This document shows, piece by piece, positions 52,701 to 60,021 of a stretch of DNA of 64,000 nt (position 1 is its first letter; every line of letters begins with the position of its first letter). Origin of the DNA: UBA2137 sp037968575. GTDB taxonomy: Bacteria > Pseudomonadota > Alphaproteobacteria > Micavibrionales > Micavibrionaceae. The DNA is taken from assembly GCA_037968575.1 (NCBI GenBank), contig JBBKVR010000029.1, positions 10,089 through 74,088 on the forward strand, given 5' to 3'. A program made the translations under genes and the position numbers. The notes under the pieces were generated by a model. It had not been told where the DNA came from and made no database searches. It worked only from the letters and a program-made list of their open reading frames with translations.

Positions 52701-54254
52701 TCAATTATTGGACAGATATCTGTTTTCTAAGTGCGAGATTAAAAAGTCAGGAGAGAGTTTTTGTCCCGTTGCTTTTTTGAGGAGTTCGTCAGGAGAGTTT
52801 AAACTACCCATTCTATGAATACGTGTGTGAAGCCAATTTGTAATCTCTTCAAAATTTCCGTTTTCAATTGATCCGTAAATTTTTGGAATATCATCTTTCA
52901 TCTTCTCAAAAATTTGTGCAGCAATGATGTGCCCCAAAGAATAAGATTGAAAATATCCGAACTTTCCGACAAACCAATGCACGTCTTGCAAAACACCTTG
53001 GGCGTGATTTTGCGGCATCACACCTAATTTTTCATGCATCCATTCTGTCCAGTAGGCTGGAATATCTTTGACCTCAATTTTGCCTTCAATCAAATCGCAT
53101 TCAATTTGAAAGCGGAGAAAAACATGAAAGAAGTAAGTCACTTCATCAGCCTGCTTACGATTAAGGGAGGGTTTCACCTCTGTCTTAATGTGATGAAGGT
53201 TTTCAGCCGTGAGTGATGGGTCGCTAAAGTTATGAAACAGACCCTCCAAACGTGGCGCAAGGAATGTGAAGAATTCCGATGTTCGACCAATCATCATTTC
53301 AATGAATAGAGCTTGGCTTTCATGAACTGTTGTTCCCAAATCAAGTGCTACGGGTTGATATGCCCATTCACCTGTCGCAGGAAGCCCTTGCAGGTAAATC
53401 CCGTGCCCACCTTCATGGAGGGCAGATTTCATAGAATCAAGGAAGTTTCTCGTATCAACGTTTTTAATAACCAAGCGTGCATCATCTGGTGTTCCACCCT
53501 CAACAGGTGAGTGTCCTGTCTCATATAAAGCTCCACGATTAAAATCAAAACCGAACAGACCAATCAAAGCACGGTTGAGTAACATCTGTGATTCAGTATC
53601 GAACGGGCCAGTGAGCGGAACAATCTCATTACGATTCTTTTGACGTTCAATGATTTTTGGCATCATTTTTGTCAATTCGGTATCCAACTGGTTGAACCAT
53701 TTCCAGACAGTCGGCAGATCAAATCCAGGAGAATGATCTTGGACAAGTGCTTCGTAGAGCGTAGAAGTGTTGCGCCATTTGGCTTTGCGTTCGGCTAAAC
53801 GCTTGGTGTGGTCAACCACCTTCTCCAAATGCTTTTCGGCCATTGCCCAATCACCGTCTTGCAGAACTTCGCGGTGTAAGCGGCGTCCTTCATTAGCAAT
53901 CAAAGCAGACTTCTCCATCAAGTCATGATCCATGATGGCGTGCTTTTTGTAGTTATTCACCATCCCCTTAAGGTTAGCGGTATGCCACTCATCCCATTTA
54001 CCCGTATGTGTATCGAAATGCTCTTGCGCTTCATCCAGTTCTTTCTCAGCATCGCAACAGACAATATCGTCATGAATGCGCCTCTGAAGGTATGATATTT
54101 GATCAACGCGGTTGGCATATGCGCCCTCAGGCATAGCAGTCAGGAAATCACGAGAGATAATTTCCGCAACAGCCGAAAGACGACCAACATTTCTATGTCT
54201 GCGCATCAAACGTGCATAAGCATCACAGGGGGGAAGAGGTGTTTTTATACTCAT
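52701..54254 (-). CDS. M32 family carboxypeptidase (Taq-like)
   Basis: Product of 517 residues. HEXXH zinc motif is H280-E-G-G-H284 in SALHEGGHGIYLQG, with a downstream HESQALFIE giving the third ligand. ERKAKWRNTS, FGFDFNRGALYETGHSPVEG and FSYFQSYSLGHI-like FGYFQSYSLGHIIAAQIF complete the family pattern. It removes broad C-terminal residues from peptides in the cytosol. It overlaps the start region of the GNAT gene by TTGA. Confidence 0.94.
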   Translation of the reverse strand: MSIKTPLPPCDAYARLMRRHRNVGRLSAVAEIISRDFLTAMPEGAYANRVDQISYLQRRIHDDIVCCDAEKELDEAQEHFDTHTGKWDEWHTANLKGMVNNYKKHAIMDHDLMEKSALIANEGRRLHREVLQDGDWAMAEKHLEKVVDHTKRLAERKAKWRNTSTLYEALVQDHSPGFDLPTVWKWFNQLDTELTKMMPKIIERQKNRNEIVPLTGPFDTESQMLLNRALIGLFGFDFNRGALYETGHSPVEGGTPDDARLVIKNVDTRNFLDSMKSALHEGGHGIYLQGLPATGEWAYQPVALDLGTTVHESQALFIEMMIGRTSEFFTFLAPRLEGLFHNFSDPSLTAENLHHIKTEVKPSLNRKQADEVTYFFHVFLRFQIECDLIEGKIEVKDIPAYWTEWMHEKLGVMPQNHAQGVLQDVHWFVGKFGYFQSYSLGHIIAAQIFEKMKDDIPKIYGSIENGNFEEITNWLHTRIHRMGSLNSPDELLKKATGQKLSPDFLISHLENRYLSNN

Positions 54255-54299
54255 GGCTTCTACTATGTGAGAAGCGGTGAGTCTTGTCTAGTGAGGGAG

Positions 54300-55154
54300 T
54301 TAGTTTTTTATGCCCCAGAAGGCAGATGATGGACGGTTTTTGACTTTGTCGCCAAGAATATTCCAGATATCGGCAAGAGGCTTTTCATGCAACTTTTCAT
54401 GGCAAATCCAGTAGTTAGAATATTGCATGTCAAAATAATCTGGATTAGCAAGCAAGAACGAAGCCAGTAAATACTGTTCATTATAACCACGATCTGCCCA
54501 GCTTTCGAAATAATCAAAGGGCAGGAACATGTCGTGTATTCCAACAACAACACCTTTTTTGAGACGCGGTAAAATATCCAACATACAAACAGTAACGTCT
54601 GAGTTCATGAAAGAGCGATGGGAGTTATCAATAAACAAAACATCGCCAGCTTTCAACTCGTCAAATATTTTGAGATCGACTGTTTCAACACCTTTGCGGA
54701 TAACCTTGTCGCAGAGCTTATCAATGTCGGCACGCGGGCAAGGATCGATGGAAACAATTTTGGTTTTGGCTTTACGAGTTTTGAGAGCTGCCTTAACAAA
54801 GCGTGTAGAGTTACCAGAACCAACTTCCATGTAAGTAGATTTTGCGTTCACTGCCGCGTCCATCAAGGTTAGCGCATCAAGGGCGGGCATCATGACGTTA
54901 TGCCAGTCAATTTCGAAATTGAATTTTTTGGCTTCAATAGCCTCAACGACATCTTTATATTGCGCTAGGTTTTTAAGGTTTTCCTGAAATGTCTTCTTAT
55001 TTGAAGAGATAATCTTGGCAAGATGAGGGTTGCCCTTTTTGTCCGTCCAACGTGGCTTAAAATCGATGCCATATTCGATGAAAACAGGTGTATGACCCTG
55101 ACGAAGGCGGTTAAGTCCGCGTAAATACTTGTTTTGACGAAGTAGAGCTTTCAT
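54300..55154 (-). CDS. Class I SAM-dependent methyltransferase
   Basis: Product of 284 residues. The SAM motif is TYMEVGSGNSTRFVKAAL, then KIVSIDPCPRADID, AGDVLFIDNSHRSFMNSDV and VGIHDMFLPFDYFESW. This matches Methyltransf_24-type enzymes often found in polysaccharide or secondary-metabolite loci. The substrate is unknown. An N-terminal basic segment (residues 1-30) precedes it. Its position before two acyltransferases hints at surface-glycan modification. Confidence 0.82.
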   Translation of the reverse strand: MKALLRQNKYLRGLNRLRQGHTPVFIEYGIDFKPRWTDKKGNPHLAKIISSNKKTFQENLKNLAQYKDVVEAIEAKKFNFEIDWHNVMMPALDALTLMDAAVNAKSTYMEVGSGNSTRFVKAALKTRKAKTKIVSIDPCPRADIDKLCDKVIRKGVETVDLKIFDELKAGDVLFIDNSHRSFMNSDVTVCMLDILPRLKKGVVVGIHDMFLPFDYFESWADRGYNEQYLLASFLLANPDYFDMQYSNYWICHEKLHEKPLADIWNILGDKVKNRPSSAFWGIKN

Positions 55155-55298
55155 GAGGTTAAATCCCTTTCAAAGCGCACAATAGCCAAAGGTTAACAAG
55201 GTGTAAAGCACTTCACGGATTTGGTCTTAAAACCCATAAATCCTTTATTCTTGTTAATATTATGTAAATAATTAGAAAAGGGAGGGATACAAATGCAA

Positions 55299-55323
55299 AA
55301 CCCTCGAATGAACTCCGAGGGTT
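55299..55323 (-). terminator. Terminator-like hairpin after the 13-codon ORF
   Basis: AACCCTCG (55299-55306) pairs perfectly with CGAGGGTT (55316-55323) across a 9-base loop, followed on the minus strand by TTGCATTTG. It lies 26 bases past the microORF stop. Confidence 0.5.
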
Positions 55324-55348
55324 CGCAATAGAGGGTAATAATTTAAAC

Positions 55349-55390
55349 TTATTTTTTGCCTGGTTTTGTAGGCTTTTTCTTAGCTGGCAT
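55349..55390 (-). CDS. 13-residue lysine-rich microprotein
   Basis: Reads MPAKKKPTKPGKK then TAA. GAGG stands 7 bases before the ATG, and a hairpin terminator follows at 55299. The signals of a translated unit are therefore present, but ORFs of this length arise by chance. It could be a free basic peptide or a leader. Seven of thirteen residues (six Lys plus one Met) follow from A-rich codons, so composition alone proves little. Confidence 0.35.
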   Translation of the reverse strand: MPAKKKPTKPGKK

Positions 55391-55416
55391 GAGATACCTC
55401 GTGTAAGAAGTGGTGG

Positions 55417-55560
55417 TCAGAACCGGCCATCAGGTGCAAAGGACATTCCTTCTGCATCAATAAATTTATCACTTTTTGCACTAAAAACGAGCTTTTTGAG
55501 ATGTTTTTTTAAACTTCGCAATAGAGTTTCAGCATTAGGGAAATTAGGGTTTTCAAACAA
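55417..55560 (-). pseudogene. Possible gene remnant or small gene without a clear start
   Basis: The minus frame ending at the TGA at 55417-55419 encodes AETLLRSLKKHLKKLVFSAK and ends FIDAEGMSFAPDGRF, with protein-like composition. It stays open past 55600 into another frame of the upstream acyltransferase. The only canonical start is a TTG at 55558-55560 (47 residues), with no Shine-Dalgarno sequence. It may be the 3' end of a gene lost when the acyltransferase moved in. Confidence 0.25.
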
Positions 55561-55607
55561 GCCTTCAAGGCTGTTTATTAGAGGAATTATAATGTAGGTA
55601 ATTTGAA

Positions 55608-57446
55608 TTATTCTTTCAAGAATTTTTCGAAAACAGGCTTTAGACGATTCGAACCCGTAAGCGTTAGGTGATTGGTATCAAAATACAGTAAATCACCATT
55701 CTCCTTGCGTAATTCGCATGTCGGTTTGCAGAAAATATCACCGACTTTGTAACGCTTAAAAACAGGAGATGAGATTTTTGTCAGCTCTATATCGTATGAG
55801 CTCATGTCACTACGATAATCTGAAATATTTTGAGGCCTCTCGAGAAATTTTTGTGCCCCTTCTTCACCTCTTTCTGCACGAAGCAAAGTTTCGGGAATGT
55901 GATTCGCATAAATCGGCACAGGATCAACCCAAATGATTTGGAAAGGGGTTTCGCTTTGCTCGGATAATTTTACTAACTGTTCGACAGGATCAACCAGATT
56001 GTACTTGTCCTGATAAACACGGCTGAGGGGGTTATGAATGACCACAATATCGATATTGTTCTTTTTAACTTCATTCAAAATGTCTTGTGGAGAATAGCCC
56101 TGTCCCAACGACGTGTTTTGTTTAATGAGACGTAGCGCGTGACTATTTTCGCTTGCTACTTCACCAAGTGCTTGTTTAATAGAATCGGCATGAGATGAAC
56201 CAACCAGTAAAACAGTCTTCCCGTTTTCTTTTGGTGGATCTGTGAGGAGGCAAGAATCTGAAAATGGATCGAGAAGGCGTTTAATCTTGCCGCAGCGATA
56301 GGCGTCACGGTCAAACCAAGCTGACAAGATTTGTTTTTCTTGTGGCGAGAACCCTTCAACATTTGCAGATTTCAGAAGTGGGAGAGCAAGCAGGGTAATG
56401 ACAATCACGCCAATATAACTCCAGTTGCGTTTGCGTGTTCTGCTCTCATCACGGTGACGCAGAGGTTTCTCAATCAAATGGTAAGAGGCAACCGATAAAA
56501 TCCCCGTGACTGCAAAAATAAGAGCGTACTCCAAAAGATTTTCGGGTTTACCTTTAATACCGTTGAACGGCTCGTAAATGAAAAAGGCAATAACGGGGAA
56601 ATGAACAAGATAAATCGAGTATGAGTATTTCCCTAATACCTCCATCGCCTTGGAGGGCCATGAATTCAAAATCTTTACAGGCAATCCGCCGACAATCACC
56701 ACCGCAGTCAAAAGACAGACAAGCCCGCCCCATACAGGCAACAAGTCATTAACGTTAGGCACAGCAAAGAGCAATCCAAAAATCGCAACCAGAGAGAGCA
56801 ATCCTGCCCAACGATGTTGCATGAGTTCACGACTGACCAGTTGTGCTGCATAAAATCCAATCACAAACTGCCAGATACGCAACGGTGTCATGAAAAACGA
56901 TGTCTTGGGCGATATAAAATCCATGCTGATGTAGCCGACAAAGGAGAGGATTCCAATCAGGTAAAAGAAGGTTTTTGATTTGTTATAGAACCAAAGCAGG
57001 AGCGGGAAGATGAGATAAAATTGTATCTCTACACCCAGTGACCAGAAGTTAAGAAACGGCTTAAATTGTTGCTCATTGAAATAGGAATTATCCATCCAGA
57101 ACCCAACGTTGGGCATCAGAAATGCTGACCAGCTTCCGTGCTCCGTAATGTCGCGGAACTCATAAGGCAGAGTGACGAAGGTACTGCAAGCAATAGTGAT
57201 AAACAGCACTGCAAAATAGGCGGGTAGTAATCTGTCCAGTCGCCTTCGGTAAAAACGGAAGACTTTTTCGCGTGTGGTTAGGTCAAAATAGATGAGTGCC
57301 ATCAAAAAACCACTGATAACAAAAAATACATCAACGCCCAAAAACCCGTTTTGGAAATATGGTGTTTTCAAATGAAAGAAAAACACAAAGAGAATTGATA
57401 ACCCCCTCAACACTTCAATCTGTACGTTTTTCTTTAGTGAGGACAT
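55608..57446 (-). CDS. Acyltransferase 3 (OafA/YrhL type) with C-terminal SGNH domain
   Basis: Product of 612 residues. About ten membrane helices (residues 10-365) with RGLSILFVFFFHL, the catalytic His followed by GFLGVDVFFVISGFLM. RRRLDRLLPAYF and HGSWSAFLMPNVGFW fit the OafA family. The C-terminal SGNH domain (about 410-612) has VLLVGSSHADSI (block I with Ser) and DTNHLTLTGSNRL (DxxH). Such proteins O-acetylate surface glycans in the periplasm. The start follows the stop of the AT-rich orphan gene directly. Confidence 0.93.
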   Translation of the reverse strand: MSSLKKNVQIEVLRGLSILFVFFFHLKTPYFQNGFLGVDVFFVISGFLMALIYFDLTTREKVFRFYRRRLDRLLPAYFAVLFITIACSTFVTLPYEFRDITEHGSWSAFLMPNVGFWMDNSYFNEQQFKPFLNFWSLGVEIQFYLIFPLLLWFYNKSKTFFYLIGILSFVGYISMDFISPKTSFFMTPLRIWQFVIGFYAAQLVSRELMQHRWAGLLSLVAIFGLLFAVPNVNDLLPVWGGLVCLLTAVVIVGGLPVKILNSWPSKAMEVLGKYSYSIYLVHFPVIAFFIYEPFNGIKGKPENLLEYALIFAVTGILSVASYHLIEKPLRHRDESRTRKRNWSYIGVIVITLLALPLLKSANVEGFSPQEKQILSAWFDRDAYRCGKIKRLLDPFSDSCLLTDPPKENGKTVLLVGSSHADSIKQALGEVASENSHALRLIKQNTSLGQGYSPQDILNEVKKNNIDIVVIHNPLSRVYQDKYNLVDPVEQLVKLSEQSETPFQIIWVDPVPIYANHIPETLLRAERGEEGAQKFLERPQNISDYRSDMSSYDIELTKISSPVFKRYKVGDIFCKPTCELRKENGDLLYFDTNHLTLTGSNRLKPVFEKFLKE

Positions 57447-58124
57447 TTAAAGCCAAAAACTATTTAGTGAGTAGTATATAGCTAGTATACCTTTCCAGAA
57501 AGCAGAAGCTATAACCACGATTGCTGCTGCCACCCATTTTCCAGTATGTTCTTCAATGCTAGCTATAATTTTATGCTTAATAGAGTTTTTAGATTTGTAT
57601 TTATTGAGCACCATTACAATATGCTGGTTTAAGTAATAGTTCATGTTTGAAGTGTAATTCTTAATATCTTTTGTGTTTATATTTTTAGGACGTCCTTGAC
57701 CTCCCATAGTCTGGTCAGCTTTAGTCATTTCTTGATATATTCGTACATACATGGCTTTAAGGTTTGTCTCTAGAGCATCGATTTCTGTTCTAATGTTAAG
57801 CTTATTATTTTGGCATTCCAAAACAACCAGATTTAGAATTTCCTCTGTAAAATCCTCTAGGAAAGGCTCAATAAACCTTCCCCAAAACACATCTCTAGGC
57901 GAGCCTTCAAATTTGACATTTCCATAGGAAATTTCTTTCCCATAAAAGTCAGTAATTGTTCCTTTTCCAGCAGCAAAAAGCATTATCCAAGAAATAATTT
58001 TTTCATTAATTAAGTAGCGTTTCTTCTCAGAAATTTTTTCTGTATCAAAGGTAGAAGAGTAGGTTTCTGATTTTTCATTAAATAAATCTACTCTATTATA
58101 AAATCTGATGAAACTCCTGACCAC
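57447..58124 (-). CDS. AT-rich orphan membrane protein, start uncertain
   Basis: About 225 residues from a GTG at 58124. The frame is open to 58256, but that part is antisense to the DUF2007 gene and is not protein-like. There is no ATG before residue 90. The product has a lysine/isoleucine/asparagine-rich body (IEPFLEDFTEEILNLVVLEC; GRPKNINTKDIKNYTSNMNY) and one C-terminal membrane helix (WVAAAIVVIASAFWKGIL). Codon use is far more AT-rich than its neighbours, which suggests recent transfer. It could be truncated at its 5' end. Family not recognised. Confidence 0.5.
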   Translation of the reverse strand: MVRSFIRFYNRVDLFNEKSETYSSTFDTEKISEKKRYLINEKIISWIMLFAAGKGTITDFYGKEISYGNVKFEGSPRDVFWGRFIEPFLEDFTEEILNLVVLECQNNKLNIRTEIDALETNLKAMYVRIYQEMTKADQTMGGQGRPKNINTKDIKNYTSNMNYYLNQHIVMVLNKYKSKNSIKHKIIASIEEHTGKWVAAAIVVIASAFWKGILAIYYSLNSFWL

Positions 58125-58317
58125 GACATATTCAGTATTTGAAGCCGATGTGATTTGCTCGAAATTAAAAGCGAGCGGTATTGAGGCCTTCCCACAATCT
58201 CGAGAGCACATGGCACAAGACTGGCTGGTCGGTCCAGCTCTGGGCGGTGTTCGCATTCTGGTTTCTGAGACTGATTACGACACTGCCCTCGAAATTCTTA
58301 ACGACGTTGAAGATTAA
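58108..58317 (+). CDS. DUF2007-family putative signal-transducing protein
   Basis: Product of 69 residues. MKLLTTTYSVFEADVICSKLKASGIEAFPQ and GPALGGVRILVSETDYDTALEIL match DUF2007, a small alpha/beta domain related to PII-like sensors. Role unknown. It overlaps the start region of the divergent AT-rich gene, which supports a later start for that gene. A diverged copy of its 3' end lies at 59981. Confidence 0.85.
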   Translation: MKLLTTTYSVFEADVICSKLKASGIEAFPQSREHMAQDWLVGPALGGVRILVSETDYDTALEILNDVED

Positions 58318-58322
58318 AATAC

Positions 58323-58351
58323 TTGCTATATGTAAAGCATTTTGCTAACTT
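58323..58351 (+). promoter_or_regulatory. Candidate promoter for the 44-codon ORF and hydrolase
   Basis: TTGCTA (58323-58328), 17 bases, TAACTT (58346-58351). A closely similar sequence TTGCAATATGTAAA precedes the YdcF gene. Confidence 0.4.
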
Positions 58352-58378
58352 TCCTGCCATGTATACGGGGAGGAAAAC

Positions 58379-58513
58379 ATGAGTATAAAAGATATGGTTG
58401 CTTGGCAGACCGCAACGCATAATTTAGAGCGTGTTGCCCCCTTATATAATACGCCAGATACAAATGTTGCTGTGCGTTGGGACGGTAAAGAATTTAATTT
58501 GGAATCCCGATGA
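58379..58513 (+). CDS. 44-residue protein coupled to the hydrolase gene
   Basis: Reads MSIKDMVAWQTATHNLERVA, then PLYNTPDTNVAVRWDGKEF and NLESR. GGGGAGGA stands 6 bases before the ATG, one of the strongest ribosome-binding sites in the window. Its TGA overlaps the next ATG as ATGA, so translation is coupled to the isochorismatase-like gene. No family recognised. It could be a regulator or subunit of the hydrolase, or a leader. Confidence 0.6.
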   Translation: MSIKDMVAWQTATHNLERVAPLYNTPDTNVAVRWDGKEFNLESR

Positions 58514-59127
58514 GCCTTCTTTCCTCATTTTCTCCAAGCCCTTTTCTTTTTGGAAGAGATGCAGGGCAAAGTCCTAACACTGCACCTGATATATTTTCGC
58601 AATGGTGTCAGGCTGTAGAGTTCCATAATAAAGGTAAAGTTGCGCATGTAGCGATAGACCTTGAGACCTGTTTTTGTGACCCGGAATCTTGTGGTGGCAA
58701 CAGGGACACCCATGATGTTGCGGAGCGAGTTGCAGATGTTGCTCCTGTATTGAAATTAGCGGGTATTTCAAATTACTGGGTGCATTGTGCAGGTACTATA
58801 GATTTTTATCTTGTGGAGCCAGAAGGTGATGACACCATCATTTCCAAAAGTTCTGGTTCTGCTTTTGAGAGTGGTGAATTGGACACCTGCCTTCGTGATG
58901 CGGGAATTAGAACTATCATGGTCTCTGGTGTTTATTATTCTTTATGTATTTATGACAGCGTGATGGATGCACGAAATCTTGGCTATGATGTGGTTGTGCT
59001 TTCGGATCTTTCAGCGGATGGCGATATGCCTCTGTTCATGTCCAGAAATGGTAGTACCCAAAAGATGATAAATGCTGGTGCAGTTTTTGCCCCGTCCAGT
59101 GAAGTTCTAAATTATCTGAATTTGTAA
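58510..59127 (+). CDS. Isochorismatase-like cysteine hydrolase
   Basis: Product of 205 residues. The catalytic triad of the family is present: Asp50 (VAIDLETCFCD), Lys113 (ISKSSGSAF) and Cys146 (SGVYYSLCIYDSVMDARNLGY; quoted in two parts by position). YDVVVLSDLSADGD follows as usual. The family includes nicotinamidases and N-carbamoyl hydrolases; the substrate here is open. The first 40 residues are unlike the family. It is coupled to the 44-residue ORF. Confidence 0.85.
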   Translation: MSLLSSFSPSPFLFGRDAGQSPNTAPDIFSQWCQAVEFHNKGKVAHVAIDLETCFCDPESCGGNRDTHDVAERVADVAPVLKLAGISNYWVHCAGTIDFYLVEPEGDDTIISKSSGSAFESGELDTCLRDAGIRTIMVSGVYYSLCIYDSVMDARNLGYDVVVLSDLSADGDMPLFMSRNGSTQKMINAGAVFAPSSEVLNYLNL

Positions 59128-59164
59128 TTTTTCTCAATTTTGAGTAAAACGAGAGTAAAATTTC

Positions 59165-59193
59165 TTGCAATATGTAAAAATTATAATTATAAA
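59165..59193 (+). promoter_or_regulatory. Candidate promoter for the YdcF-like gene
   Basis: TTGCAA (59165-59170), 17 bases, TATAAA (59188-59193), 36 bases upstream of the start at 59230. Confidence 0.5.
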
Positions 59194-59229
59194 TACCGCA
59201 TAAAATTCTCACTGTGTATGGAGGGCAAT

Positions 59230-59967
59230 ATGATTAGAGGTTTTTTAGCTAATGCTTTCTTGAAGGTCCGTAATCCTGACCTTGTCGAAAGAATTAATCA
59301 TTTTCTTCTTTACGAAACTGACCGTCTGCATACGCAGTGTGGTCTTGTATTGGGTGGCCGCGGTGTAAGCGGCGAAGTTGCACGCGAAGCCGCGCGCCTG
59401 TATCACGCGGGATGTTTTGATAAGCTTGTTGTGAGCGGTGGAGTAATAGTCTATCAGCCTGTACTGGGTGATATTGTTGCAGGTAACAAGCATTTGCACA
59501 GCAACCACGCAGAAGACTTTATTTATCCCGGTCTGGAAGTTGACCAGATGTACGGGACTCTCTTAAAAGAAGGCGTTCCAAAAGAAGCTATTATCTATAC
59601 AGAAGGTGCTTCAACACACACGGGTGAGAACATTCGGAATTGTAAACGGGTTCTTGATGAGATGGAATCAATTACGATTGTCTGTCGGGCGGATAACCAA
59701 AGACGTGCTCATGCGACAGCGCGTCGATGGCTGCGCGACAGACCGATTATCACGACTGCTGCTGTTTATCCTTTTGGGTTGAACCATGATAACTGGCACG
59801 ATACCCCCATTAGCCGTACTGTTCTGGAGGAATATAAAAAGCTCGATATCCATAGACCTGGTAATTACGTTCAACGAGGTTTTTGTGCCCCGCTGGATAT
59901 GGTGGTGGAGGCTGTAGATACACATGTGTTGTGCGCTCCTGAACCGCGTGTTGCGCAAGTCGGCTAA
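59230..59967 (+). CDS. YdcF-like protein (DUF218)
   Basis: Product of 245 residues from the ATG at 59230, chosen for GGAGGG just before it; a longer frame reaches 59140. QCGLVLGGRGVSGEVAREAARLY, KLVVSGGVI, ILYTEGASTHTGENIRN-like IIYTEGASTHTGEN and VCRADNQRRAHATARRW fit the DUF218 fold with a nucleotide-like binding loop. Members such as YdcF bind SAM; SanA relatives act in the envelope. There is no signal peptide or membrane helix here, so it is cytosolic. It shares a promoter motif with the hydrolase unit. Confidence 0.8.
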   Translation: MIRGFLANAFLKVRNPDLVERINHFLLYETDRLHTQCGLVLGGRGVSGEVAREAARLYHAGCFDKLVVSGGVIVYQPVLGDIVAGNKHLHSNHAEDFIYPGLEVDQMYGTLLKEGVPKEAIIYTEGASTHTGENIRNCKRVLDEMESITIVCRADNQRRAHATARRWLRDRPIITTAAVYPFGLNHDNWHDTPISRTVLEEYKKLDIHRPGNYVQRGFCAPLDMVVEAVDTHVLCAPEPRVAQVG

Positions 59968-59969
59968 TT

Positions 59970-59983
59970 TATTCCCACTTGAT
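59970..59983 (+). repeat. Copy of the guaA 3' end
   Basis: TATTCCCACTTGAT, 13 of 14 identical to TATTCCCACTCGAT at 61910-61923, the antisense of the last codons of guaA (IEWE-stop; here IKWE-stop). Same orientation, 1940 bases apart, flanking the acyltransferase. Confidence 0.6.
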
Positions 59984-60018
59984 TACGTCTCAAAGTTCTT
60001 AATGATATTGAAGAGTAA
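59981..60018 (+). pseudogene. Remnant of a DUF2007 3' end
   Basis: Reads LKVLNDIEE-stop against LEILNDVED-stop of the gene at 58108. At DNA level 31 of 38 bases match once a 7-base gap is allowed. The changes are conservative in the protein, so it looks like the end of a diverged paralogue, not a fresh copy. A TGA lies just upstream in frame. Confidence 0.5.
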
Positions 60019-60021
60019 GGT

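Larger units (their letters stand above)
55155..55607. other. 453-base gap with a microORF and terminator
   Basis: It contains the 13-codon ORF at 55349-55390, its terminator at 55299, and on the minus strand a frame from 55417 to beyond 55600 (listed separately as a doubtful remnant). The remainder, 55155-55298, is AT-rich and holds nothing I can call. Confidence 0.6.

Noticed and set aside
58125..58256. N-terminal extension of the AT-rich orphan gene
   Set aside because: It is antisense to DUF2007, which matches a known family; the composition changes abruptly.
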